Below the pieces are notes generated by a model. It was not told the origin of the DNA. It saw nothing but the letters and a program-made list of their open reading frames with translations, and searched no databases. Shown in pieces: positions 1 to 5,955 of a stretch of DNA of 7,606 nt. The DNA lies in assembly GCA_015484935.1 (NCBI GenBank), contig WFUQ01000049.1, forward strand, positions 1 through 7,606, written 5' to 3'. Position 1 is the stretch's first letter. Each line of letters opens with the position of its first letter. This stretch comes from Gammaproteobacteria bacterium (GTDB lineage Bacteria > Pseudomonadota > Gammaproteobacteria > SZUA-229). A program made the translations under genes and the position numbers.

Positions 1-118
1 GCCCCTGTCGGCATGGTGTCGTGCTTGAAGGTGGCTGGAATTTGGGCTGTTTACTCGATGTCGTTTAGCAATGCCGCCCGGCAGCAGCTATAGTTAAGGG
101 CGGTTGCTATCAGCAGCA

Positions 119-124
119 TATACT
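119..124 (+). promoter_or_regulatory. Weak -10 candidate upstream of the oxidoreductase-like gene
   Basis: TATACT matches the sigma-70 -10 consensus at 5 of 6 positions. The only -35-like hexamer, TTAAGG at 94-99, is poor and lies 19 nt away. Transcription would begin near 131, just before a 25-codon reading frame and the 220 start. A CCGCCC/GGGCGG inverted repeat (74-79 and 98-103) lies just upstream and could be an operator or the end of an upstream transcription unit. It is the best promoter candidate I see in 1-219, but a single AT-rich hexamer could be chance. Confidence 0.25.
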
Positions 125-145
125 ATCGGGAAACATCAGAAAATT

Positions 146-223
146 ATGAGCCGTAAAAAATTACACGAAGGTCAGGGCGGTACTGTTGCACAAGCTGTTG
201 TGCGGGGTTTGCAATCGGCATGA
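146..223 (+). CDS. Possible 25-residue leader peptide overlapping the next gene
   Basis: An ATG at 146 opens a 25-codon frame starting MSRKKLHEGQGG and ending in Gln-Ser-Ala. Its TGA stop (221-223) overlaps the ATG of the next gene (220-222) as ATGA, a typical translational-coupling junction. The peptide has a basic N-terminus and no recognisable domain. No convincing Shine-Dalgarno sequence precedes it; the nearest purine run, GGGAAA at 128-133, is too far upstream. A 6-bp hairpin (GCACAA 188-193, TTGTGC 198-203) lies inside the frame, just before the downstream start, and could make downstream initiation depend on ribosomes translating this frame. A frame this short may well be chance, so the call rests only on the ATGA overlap and the weak start of the downstream gene. 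Confidence 0.25.
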   Translation: MSRKKLHEGQGGTVAQAVVRGLQSA

Positions 224-1263
224 CTGCTACCACGAACAAAACCGTTGCCCTGATCGGTCTGGGGGGGCGGGTACTCGATACAGTATTCCCCGCGCTGCGC
301 TGTGCTTCGGATCGTCTGGAGATCGTCGGTGCCTATCAACGCACTGAGTCCAGCCTGCATGCCTTCTGTCAGCGATGGGATATCCCGCCACTGACATCTG
401 TCACTGACCCGAAGCTGGAACAGGTCGATCTGTTGTCAGTGTGCGTCCATCCCAGCCAACTGGTGGGTATCCTGAAGACTTGGCGAGAGGCGAAACTGGA
501 TTTTTCGAAAGTGACGCTGATGATCGATACGCCGGTGTTGAACCCGTCCGGCATACGGATGTTTTCGATGCTGAAACGTTTCAGGAAAGTCATCGTGGCA
601 GAAGACCTGATCGCCAGCCCGGTGCATCGAGTAGCGCGTGGTCTGATCGATGAAGGTCGTATCGGCAAAGTTCGCCGGATCGAATTGCATCATTCAGGTT
701 ACCGGCATCATGCCATGGCAAGTCTGCGGATGTTGGCGGGCGATATGACGCCCGGGAAGGTGCAGCGTATCCGCCTCGGTCAGTCGGACAGCGAATATCG
801 ACTGACATTTCCCGGTGGCGCATACGCCAGTTTCCTCGAACCACGCGATTACGCTATCGGCAGCTTCATCGTACACGGTACGCAGGGTACGATCGCCGAT
901 TATGACCTACGTGCGAATCGCGAGGCCGGCACGCATTACTGGCTGGGCGCAAGGCATGAGTCGGGTAAAGATTTTCGATTAACCTTGAATGGGGAAGACT
1001 TGCCACAGAACGAAAATGACGGTCGATTATTGCAAGGACTCGCCGACACTTCGGCTGATAATAGTGATCTGGTCGATGTGCTCAAGATCCGTGCACTGAT
1101 CGATATGCTGGTCGGCTTTGCTGATGATCGCGATGAACTCTGTTATGACTTTCTCGATGGTATTTTCGACAGTTGGTCTTTAAATTTTGCCGACAGGCTG
1201 GGTAAGGTGCGCAATTTGTCTGCGCCCAAACTGCCGTTGTTACTGAGGATGATGTGGCGCTGA
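220..1263 (+). CDS. Divergent Gfo/Idh/MocA-family-like Rossmann protein
   Basis: This 347-residue protein has the layout of Gfo/Idh/MocA NAD(P)-dependent oxidoreductases. An N-terminal Rossmann segment at about residues 8-26 carries GLGGR followed by a helix, and a second beta strand ends in 'VGAYQR' (36-41). A third stretch, 'LLSVCVHPSQ' (71-80), resembles the family's D-x-V-x-I-x-T-P region. The C-terminal half (about 150-330) looks like the alpha/beta dimerisation and substrate domain. The family's usual EKP motif, whose lysine contacts cofactor and substrate, appears here as Asp-Thr-Pro (103-105). The histidine region reads 'YRHHAMASLRML' (161-172) without the usual following aspartate, so redox activity is doubtful and the substrate cannot be predicted. 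ATG 220 is the only ATG/GTG/TTG start downstream of the in-frame TAA at 154, but its ribosome site is weak (GGGG at 204-207, far away). It converges on radA. I do not recognise a named gene. Confidence 0.7.
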   Translation: MTATTNKTVALIGLGGRVLDTVFPALRCASDRLEIVGAYQRTESSLHAFCQRWDIPPLTSVTDPKLEQVDLLSVCVHPSQLVGILKTWREAKLDFSKVTLMIDTPVLNPSGIRMFSMLKRFRKVIVAEDLIASPVHRVARGLIDEGRIGKVRRIELHHSGYRHHAMASLRMLAGDMTPGKVQRIRLGQSDSEYRLTFPGGAYASFLEPRDYAIGSFIVHGTQGTIADYDLRANREAGTHYWLGARHESGKDFRLTLNGEDLPQNENDGRLLQGLADTSADNSDLVDVLKIRALIDMLVGFADDRDELCYDFLDGIFDSWSLNFADRLGKVRNLSAPKLPLLLRMMWR

Positions 1264-1273
1264 CGGTCGAAAG

Positions 1274-1291
1274 GCGACATGCCGTTGTCGC
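1274..1291. terminator. Small hairpin between convergent genes, possible weak terminator
   Basis: GCGACA (1274-1279) and TGTCGC (1286-1291) form a perfect 6-bp stem around a 6-nt loop. It sits in the 34-nt gap between the stop of the oxidoreductase-like gene (1263) and the stop of radA (1298), where a bidirectional terminator would be expected. No T-tract follows on either strand, so it is not a standard intrinsic terminator. It may stabilise 3' ends or be coincidental. Confidence 0.3.
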
Positions 1292-1297
1292 TCACCG

Positions 1298-2665
1298 CTA
1301 ATATCTCACTGCCGCATCGATCAATTCACTCACCCGTGTCACCGGGGTAATCTCCAGACCGTCGATCTTGCTGTTCTTGCGAGGCACATTGGCTTTGGGG
1401 ATGATGGCCTGTCTGAAACCGTGCTTGGCCGCTTCGCGCAGTCGTTCCTCGCCGTTGGCGACCGGTCGTATCTCACCGGCCAGGCCGATCTCGCCGAAAG
1501 TGAAGATCGTGTTGGGCAAAGGTTTGTTTCTGAAGCTCGATAACGCCGCCAGCATCAGTGCGGTATCACCACTGGTTTCGGTCAGGCGTACGCCACCGAC
1601 CACATTGATGAATACATCCTGATCGTACATGGCGATACCACCGTGACGATGCATCACTGCCAGCAACATATTCAGCCGGTTCGGATCCAGCCCCAGACAG
1701 ACACGCCGCGGATTGTTGCTGTGCGATTCATCCACCAGTGCCTGTAACTCGATTAGCAACGGGCGACTGCCTTCGCGGGTGACAGTGATGATACTGCCCG
1801 GTACCGGTTCTTCGTGCCGTGATAAAAAGATCGCCGACGGGTTGCTGACGGTCTTGAGGCCGGTGTCGGTCATGGCGAATACGCCCAGTTCATTGACCGC
1901 GCCGAAGCGGTTTTTGATGGCGCGTATCATGCGATAACGTTCACCCTGATCGCCTTCGAAATACAACACGGTATCGACCATGTGTTCCAGTACGCGTGGA
2001 CCGGCGAGGGTGCCTTCCTTGGTGACATGGCCGACCAGAAACAGTGCTGTGCCGGTCTGTTTGGCGAAGCGCACCAGTTGCGCAGCACTTTCGCGTACCT
2101 GTGAGACCGAGCCGGGAGCCGACTGCACGGTCTCGGTGTAGATGGTCTGGATGGAATCGATGACGATGACTTTGGGCTGTTGTTTGGCGGCCAGAGTGAT
2201 GATGCTCTCGACGCAGGTTTCGGATAACAGTTGCAAGGGTTTGTCGGCGAAGCCCAGACGGTGCGCACGCAGGCTCACCTGTTGTAGTGATTCTTCACCG
2301 GTCACATACAGGCAGCCCAGTTTTTCACTGAGTACAGCCAGGGTCTGCGTCAACAGGGTCGATTTACCGATGCCGGGGTTGCCGCCGATCAGCGTCACCG
2401 AACCGTGTACCAGTCCACCACCGAGTACCCGGTCGAGTTCGTCGATGCCGGTTTTTGTACGGGCTTCGGTTTCCAGATGTACGTCGGCCAATGCCTGGAT
2501 GTGAGCATCGGTGGTCTTGCCGGCGAAGCCGTGTTTTGGGTTGGCGGTGGCGGCGATGCCTTCTATCAGCGTATTCCATTCGCCGCAATCACCGCATTGT
2601 CCTGCCCACTTTGTCTGACTGGCACCGCAGGCGGTGCAGACATATTGTAATCTCGATTTAGCCAT
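1298..2665 (-). CDS. radA: DNA repair and recombination protein RadA (Sms)
   Basis: RadA is a RecA-like, DnaB-type hexameric ATPase that promotes branch migration of recombination intermediates in the cytoplasm. From the ATG at 2665 the protein is 455 residues, close to the E. coli length of about 460. Visible in order are a C4 zinc finger (Cys10, 13, 25, 28), Walker A 'GGNPGIGKST' (94-103), Walker B 'VIVID' (166-170), the RadA-specific KNRFG motif (251-255) and a C-terminal Lon-protease-like domain (about 290-450). The frame is open 12 codons further upstream to a start at 2701. However, 2665 gives the standard MAKSR...YVCTACG beginning and has a strong AGGAGG (2675-2680, minus strand) 9 nt before it. 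The start overlaps the end of corB by 8 nt (2658-2665), so translation is probably coupled. It is the last gene of the ypjD-corB-radA run. All key motifs are intact. Confidence 0.96.
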   Translation of the reverse strand: MAKSRLQYVCTACGASQTKWAGQCGDCGEWNTLIEGIAATANPKHGFAGKTTDAHIQALADVHLETEARTKTGIDELDRVLGGGLVHGSVTLIGGNPGIGKSTLLTQTLAVLSEKLGCLYVTGEESLQQVSLRAHRLGFADKPLQLLSETCVESIITLAAKQQPKVIVIDSIQTIYTETVQSAPGSVSQVRESAAQLVRFAKQTGTALFLVGHVTKEGTLAGPRVLEHMVDTVLYFEGDQGERYRMIRAIKNRFGAVNELGVFAMTDTGLKTVSNPSAIFLSRHEEPVPGSIITVTREGSRPLLIELQALVDESHSNNPRRVCLGLDPNRLNMLLAVMHRHGGIAMYDQDVFINVVGGVRLTETSGDTALMLAALSSFRNKPLPNTIFTFGEIGLAGEIRPVANGEERLREAAKHGFRQAIIPKANVPRKNSKIDGLEITPVTRVSELIDAAVRY

Positions 2666-3959
2666 CCTCAGGTTCCTCCTCCGTTTGTTCTGTCTCTCCA
2701 TTTTTCACGATGACGTTGATTCGCGCTGACTGCACCGCATTCTTGCTGGTGCGGGTGATCTCGATGGCGTAGTTATCGACCAGCAGGCTGATGCCCGGCT
2801 CGGGTATCATCTCCAGGTGTTCCAGGATGAGGCCGTTCAAGGTCTTCGGGCCATCAGTAGGCAGTGACCAGCCCAGTGTCCGGTTGATGTCACGGATGTG
2901 ACTCGAACCATCGATGAGATAATCCCCGTCAGCAGTCGCATTGATGCCAGCTGAACGTGTCGCCGAATCGGTGGTGAACTGCCCGACGATCTCTTCCAGG
3001 ATATCTTCCAGTGTGACCAGCCCCTGTATATTGCCGTATTCATCGACCACCAGACCGGCGCGTCGGCGGTTCGCCTGAAAGTTCAGCAACTGTCTGGTCA
3101 GTGGTGTGGAAGAGGGGATGAAATACGCTTCGCGGATGAGCGATTTCAGCGTATCCATGTTCAGCTCGTCGCGTGCCAGCAGACTGATGACTTTTCGGGT
3201 GTGCAGAAAACCGACCACATCGTCGAGACTGTCGCGGTAGACCGGTACACGGGTGCGCTGGGTCGTCGAGATCTGCTTTTCGATGTCACGCCAGTCGTCG
3301 TTGATATCGATGCCGGTGATGTCGTTGCGCGGAATCATGATGTCATCGACAGTGATGTTTTCCAGGTCGAGGATGCCGAGTAACATCTCGGCGTGTTTGC
3401 CCGGGATGTACAGCTCCGCTTCGCTGACCACGGCTTTGAGTTCGTCTGCACTCAAACTGTCGTTTTGACCCCGGTCTGCATGGATGCCGAACACTGCCAA
3501 CAGTCTGTTGGCGATGAGGTTGACCAGCCACACCACGGGATACAGCACTTTCAACATCGGTGTATAGATGTAGGCGGCCGGGTAGGCGAAGCGTTCCGGA
3601 TTGAGTGCCGCCATGGTCTTCGGTGCGACTTCAGCGAACACCAGTATCACCAGTGTGAGTATGCCGGTACCGATGGCGATGCCGGTTTCACCGTATAGCC
3701 GCAAGGCGATCACCGTGGCGATAGCCGAAGCCAGGATGTTGACGAAGTTGTTACCGAGCAGGATGAGCCCGAGCAATCGGTCCGGTCGTTCCAGCAAGGC
3801 GGCGGCGAGTTTTGCGCCCTGATGACCTTGCTGTTTCTTGTGCTTTAGACGATAACGGTTCAACGTCATCAGTGCTGTTTCCGAGCCGGAGAAAAAACCG
3901 GAGAGCAGAATCAGTACGACGAGGATGGTGAACAGTACACCGATTGGGATTTCGTTCAA
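2658..3959 (-). CDS. corB: CNNM/CorB (YfjD) family magnesium transporter
   Basis: This inner-membrane protein belongs to the DUF21-CBS-CorC/HlyC (CNNM, formerly UPF0053) family, whose CorB members transport or help extrude Mg2+. At 433 residues it is close to E. coli YfjD. The DUF21 membrane domain spans about residues 5-160, with SGSETA (24-29), GNN-x-VN (69-74) and EVAPK (110-114). A CBS pair (about 205-330) includes 'DEYGNIQGLVTLEDILEEIVG' in two parts (306-315 and 316-326). The CorC/HlyC transporter-associated domain covers about 345-418, and the tail is acidic. The start is TTG at 3959: an in-frame TAG lies 7 codons upstream, no better start is near, and this start puts SGSET at the same distance from the N-terminus as I recall for YfjD. 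Its ribosome site is weak. The gene follows ypjD after about 80 nt, as in E. coli, and overlaps radA by 8 nt. Confidence 0.92.
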   Translation of the reverse strand: MNEIPIGVLFTILVVLILLSGFFSGSETALMTLNRYRLKHKKQQGHQGAKLAAALLERPDRLLGLILLGNNFVNILASAIATVIALRLYGETGIAIGTGILTLVILVFAEVAPKTMAALNPERFAYPAAYIYTPMLKVLYPVVWLVNLIANRLLAVFGIHADRGQNDSLSADELKAVVSEAELYIPGKHAEMLLGILDLENITVDDIMIPRNDITGIDINDDWRDIEKQISTTQRTRVPVYRDSLDDVVGFLHTRKVISLLARDELNMDTLKSLIREAYFIPSSTPLTRQLLNFQANRRRAGLVVDEYGNIQGLVTLEDILEEIVGQFTTDSATRSAGINATADGDYLIDGSSHIRDINRTLGWSLPTDGPKTLNGLILEHLEMIPEPGISLLVDNYAIEITRTSKNAVQSARINVIVKNGETEQTEEEPEDG

Positions 3960-4037
3960 GAAACGTGACCGTGTTGACTAGAAGGTCGTTATTTAATGAC
4001 GTGACTGCGAGAAGTGCAAGGCGAAAAAAAGTCCGCT

Positions 4038-4850
4038 TCAGTGGCTGGCCAGAATCACTTCCAGCACGAACTTGCTGCCGAAGTAGGCGAGCATCAGGCT
4101 GATGAAACCACCCAGTGTCCAGCGTATCGCCTGCTTGCCGCGCCAGCCGATGAAATAGCGTCCACCCAGCAGTATAGCGAATACCAGCCAAGCGATGATA
4201 GACAGTACGGTCTTGTGCACCAGATGCTGCGCGAACATATTGTCCAGAAACAGCAGTCCGGTGATGAGGGAGATACTGAGCAGGATAAAGCCGACGCTGA
4301 TGGCTTCGAACAACAGCGATTCCATGGTCTTCAACGGCGGCAGCAGTTTCAGTATCCCGTAAGGCTGGTGACTGTGCAGATTCGAGTTCTGGATAGAAAG
4401 CATGATGGCGTGCAGCGCAGCCAGCCCGAGGACACTATAGGCGATGAGTGAAGTCAGTACATGGACGATCAGCGCATTCGAGCTGCCGGGCGCCAGCACA
4501 TGGCTGGAAGTGATCGAGATATCCAGCGTGATAGCAGCAGCAGCAATCGGCATCATGATGATGCACAACAGCTCGGTCGGATGGCGCAGTGTAGCGACCA
4601 GCGTGAACAGAGTGATGCAGGCTGTGATGAGAGACAGCGCATTAAAAAACCCGAGGTTGATGCCGATCGGGCTGAGCATCTCGGATTCGAGTAACCAAAT
4701 ATGCGCCAGCAGACCGAGGACACCAGGAAGTACGATGACCGAGATATGAAAATGCCTGATCACCTCGACCTGACGATAGCGCAACATGAAGAGCACGGTC
4801 GAGATCAGGTATAAGCTGATACTGGAAATGGCGATGAAAAGGTTATTCAT
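4038..4850 (-). CDS. ypjD: YpjD, CcsA/HemX-like inner-membrane protein
   Basis: This 270-residue polytopic membrane protein is of the cytochrome c assembly (CcsA/HemX-like) family and resembles E. coli YpjD (about 263 residues). Eight hydrophobic segments can be read at about 3-21, 36-55, 70-88, 93-110, 127-152, 183-202, 214-231 and 243-265. Diagnostic stretches are 'VLSIIAWLVF' (215-224), Gly-Trp-Arg-Gly (235-238) and 'LAYFGSKFV' (254-262). His50 and His130 sit at positions that are also histidine in E. coli YpjD and could contact haem. The tryptophan-rich WWD motif of true haem-delivery CcsA/CcmC proteins is absent, so a role in cytochrome maturation is not shown, and the family's function remains unsettled. 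It is first in the minus-strand ypjD-corB-radA run and divergent from the phosphodiesterase gene. The ATG at 4850 has no clear Shine-Dalgarno sequence. Confidence 0.88.
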   Translation of the reverse strand: MNNLFIAISSISLYLISTVLFMLRYRQVEVIRHFHISVIVLPGVLGLLAHIWLLESEMLSPIGINLGFFNALSLITACITLFTLVATLRHPTELLCIIMMPIAAAAITLDISITSSHVLAPGSSNALIVHVLTSLIAYSVLGLAALHAIMLSIQNSNLHSHQPYGILKLLPPLKTMESLLFEAISVGFILLSISLITGLLFLDNMFAQHLVHKTVLSIIAWLVFAILLGGRYFIGWRGKQAIRWTLGGFISLMLAYFGSKFVLEVILASH

Positions 4851-4878
4851 ACTGTTTTGTACTAAAGTGGTAAATTAG

Positions 4879-4884
4879 ATTGTA
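4879..4884 (-). promoter_or_regulatory. -10 candidate for the ypjD-corB-radA operon
   Basis: On the minus strand this reads TACAAT, one mismatch from TATAAT, and would give transcription from about 4872, 22 nt before the ypjD start. At a 17-nt spacing the -35 position falls at 4902-4907 (TGAGCA, weak), inside the CRP-like palindrome. A protein bound there would therefore cover the -35 region, so repression is easier to picture than activation. Confidence 0.35.
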
Positions 4885-4893
4885 GTCACACAA

Positions 4894-4909
4894 TGTGAAC
4901 TTGCTCACA
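4894..4909. promoter_or_regulatory. CRP-like operator, perfect TGTGA-N6-TCACA palindrome
   Basis: The sequence TGTGA ACTTGC TCACA contains both perfect half-sites of the classical CRP (cAMP receptor protein) target with the canonical 6-bp spacer. It is flanked by A residues (CAA before, AAA after), much like the AT-rich flanks of strong sites. It lies in the only divergent intergenic region of the window, between ypjD (minus) and the phosphodiesterase-like gene (plus). Its centre at 4901.5 is about 29.5 bp upstream of the proposed ypjD start point and about 71.5 bp upstream of that proposed for the phosphodiesterase gene. The latter is one of the helical-phase positions used by class I CRP promoters. 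A related CRP/FNR-superfamily regulator could use the same motif. Confidence 0.6.
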
Positions 4910-4957
4910 AAATGACGAATATCAGCGGGTCGGGTTTCCGGATCGACCGGGTGAGCA

Positions 4958-4966
4958 TGTTAGCAT
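4958..4966 (+). promoter_or_regulatory. Extended -10 candidate for the phosphodiesterase-like gene
   Basis: TG-T-TAGCAT is an extended -10 element: TG, one base, then TAGCAT, which matches TATAAT at 4 of 6 positions. No recognisable -35 lies 16-18 nt upstream, as is common at activator-dependent promoters. The start would be near 4973. It is supported mainly by its spacing to the CRP-like site and by lying 50 nt before the gene. Confidence 0.3.
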
Positions 4967-5015
4967 CCGCAGACTGCAAGTAACAAAAATGTGCCAAAGT
5001 TGATTGGAGCGATGA

Positions 5016-5783
5016 ATGAGAGTCCGGGTTCTGGGATGCAGTGGAGGGATTGGAAAAGGTGTTGCGACGACATCTTTTCTCATCGATGATGACATTCTGA
5101 TCGATGCCGGCACCGGCGTATGTGACCTCACCCTCGATGAGATGCGCAAGATACGCCACATCTTCATCACTCACTCACATCTCGATCATATCGCATCCAT
5201 CCCCCTGCTCACCGATACCCTGTTCGATGACCTGATCGGCAGGCCGCTGGTGGTGCATGCGCAACGCAGTACTATCAAAGTGTTACGCGAACATGTCTTC
5301 AACTGGGTCATCTGGCCGGACTTCACCGCACTGCCGCACAAGACCAATGCGGTGCTTAAATTCAAAGGTATGAAAGCCACTGATGTCGAAGAAGTGGATG
5401 GCAGGAAGATCGAGATGATCACCGTCAATCATACCGTGCCCGGGGTAGGCTATCGCATCGAAAGCAAGGGCAAGGCGTTTGCTTTCAGTGGTGATACCAC
5501 CAATAACGAGAATCTGTGGGCAGTGCTTAACAAACATAAAAACCTGGATCTGTTCTTCGTCGAATCCGCCTTCGCCAACAAGGATCTGGAGTTGGCGAGG
5601 ATCGCTTTCCACTACTGTCCGGAACTGCTGGCAAAAGACCTGCCCAAGTTGAAACACAAACCGAAAGTCTGCATCTCACATCTCAAGCCCGGCGAAGAAA
5701 AAACTATCATGAAAGAGTGTAGAGCCGCATTGCCGGAATGGGATGTGCAGCAGCTCAAGAGCGGGGATGTGTTTGAATTGTAA
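5016..5783 (+). CDS. MBL-fold hydrolase, putative class II 3',5'-cyclic-nucleotide phosphodiesterase
   Basis: This 255-residue cytoplasmic protein has no signal peptide and a metallo-beta-lactamase fold. It starts with 'MRVRVLGCSGG' and 'ILIDAGTG' (27-34), followed by the metal-binding motif HSHLDH (53-58). Further likely ligands are His139 in 'VNHTVPG', Asp160 in 'FSGDTT' and His222 in 'ISHLKPG'. The H-x-H-L-D-H-I-x-S form, together with 'FFVESAF' (180-186), resembles class II cyclic-nucleotide phosphodiesterases (yeast PDE1, Vibrio CpdP), which hydrolyse cAMP or cGMP to the 5'-monophosphate. General MBL hydrolases such as RNase Z-like proteins share part of this pattern, so the substrate is inferred. 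A GGAG at 5006-5009 stands 6 nt before the ATG. The gene is divergent from ypjD, shares a CRP-like site with it, and lies between ypjD and ffh, which are direct divergent neighbours in E. coli. Confidence 0.72.
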   Translation: MRVRVLGCSGGIGKGVATTSFLIDDDILIDAGTGVCDLTLDEMRKIRHIFITHSHLDHIASIPLLTDTLFDDLIGRPLVVHAQRSTIKVLREHVFNWVIWPDFTALPHKTNAVLKFKGMKATDVEEVDGRKIEMITVNHTVPGVGYRIESKGKAFAFSGDTTNNENLWAVLNKHKNLDLFFVESAFANKDLELARIAFHYCPELLAKDLPKLKHKPKVCISHLKPGEEKTIMKECRAALPEWDVQQLKSGDVFEL

Positions 5784-5807
5784 TGTTGGTGATTAAAACC
5801 TTACACA

Positions 5808-5840
5808 TTCACCGCAGAGGTGCGCAGGGCGCTGAGAAAA
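5808..5840 (+). repeat. Degenerate GCAGAGG-type intergenic repeat
   Basis: TTCACCGCAGAGG is followed by TGCGCAGGG and CGCTGAGAAAA, three imperfect copies of an approximately 9-nt GCGCAGAGG unit after a TTCACC lead-in. It resembles a dispersed 'TTCACCGCAGAG...CGCAGAG' repeat that I recall from intergenic regions of many environmental proteobacteria. It lies in the 172-nt gap between the phosphodiesterase-like gene and ffh, 25 nt after the stop. No T-run follows, so it is not an evident terminator. Confidence 0.5.
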
Positions 5841-5916
5841 ATTACTGTTAAAACTTTATCTCGATTGAGTCCTGCTTGCTGTTGCTCTGCTTTTCCCTTG
5901 TCTTTGTTTCTTTAGG

Positions 5917-5922
5917 TATAAT
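5917..5922 (+). promoter_or_regulatory. ffh promoter -10 element (TATAAT)
   Basis: A perfect TATAAT lies 33 nt before the ffh start, embedded in GGTATAATACC, a near-palindrome. Transcription would start near 5929, giving a leader of roughly 27 nt. The -35 position is poor: TTCCCT at 5893-5898 with an 18-nt spacer. It falls in a pyrimidine-rich tract from about 5874 to 5913. It is the only strong sigma-70 signal between the upstream gene and ffh, so ffh probably has its own transcription. Confidence 0.55.
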
Positions 5923-5955
5923 ACCGCCATCAAAAATTAACCCGTTAGCCACACC

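Noticed and set aside
1..93. Open frame from the window edge to TAG at 91-93, possibly the C-terminal tail of an upstream gene
   Set aside because: Another frame (3-68) is also open from the edge. Neither resembles a known C-terminus, and 30 codons without a start cannot be judged.
2666..2701. Twelve-codon N-terminal extension of RadA (start at 2701)
   Set aside because: It falls within corB, is not part of the RadA family N-terminus, and the 2665 start has the standard MAKSR beginning plus a strong AGGAGG.
4024..4030. Run of seven A (T on the minus strand) just after ypjD as an intrinsic terminator
   Set aside because: No G+C-rich stem immediately precedes the T-run on the minus strand, and corB follows in the same direction as part of the likely operon.
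3751..4191. 146-codon minus-strand frame spanning the ypjD-corB junction
   Set aside because: It overlaps the conserved ends of both genes in another frame and has no recognisable domain.
4014..4451. 145-codon open frame on the plus strand across ypjD
   Set aside because: It is Gln/Glu-rich and low in hydrophobics, as expected for the complement of a membrane-protein gene. The ypjD frame is clearly the conserved one.
4881..4898. Second inverted repeat TCACA-CAA-TGTGA overlapping the CRP-like site
   Set aside because: The half-sites face the wrong way for a CRP target and share one arm with the better palindrome, so it is probably a by-product.
5898..5903. TTGTCT as the -35 element for ffh
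   Set aside because: The spacer to TATAAT is only 13 nt, too short for a sigma-70 promoter.
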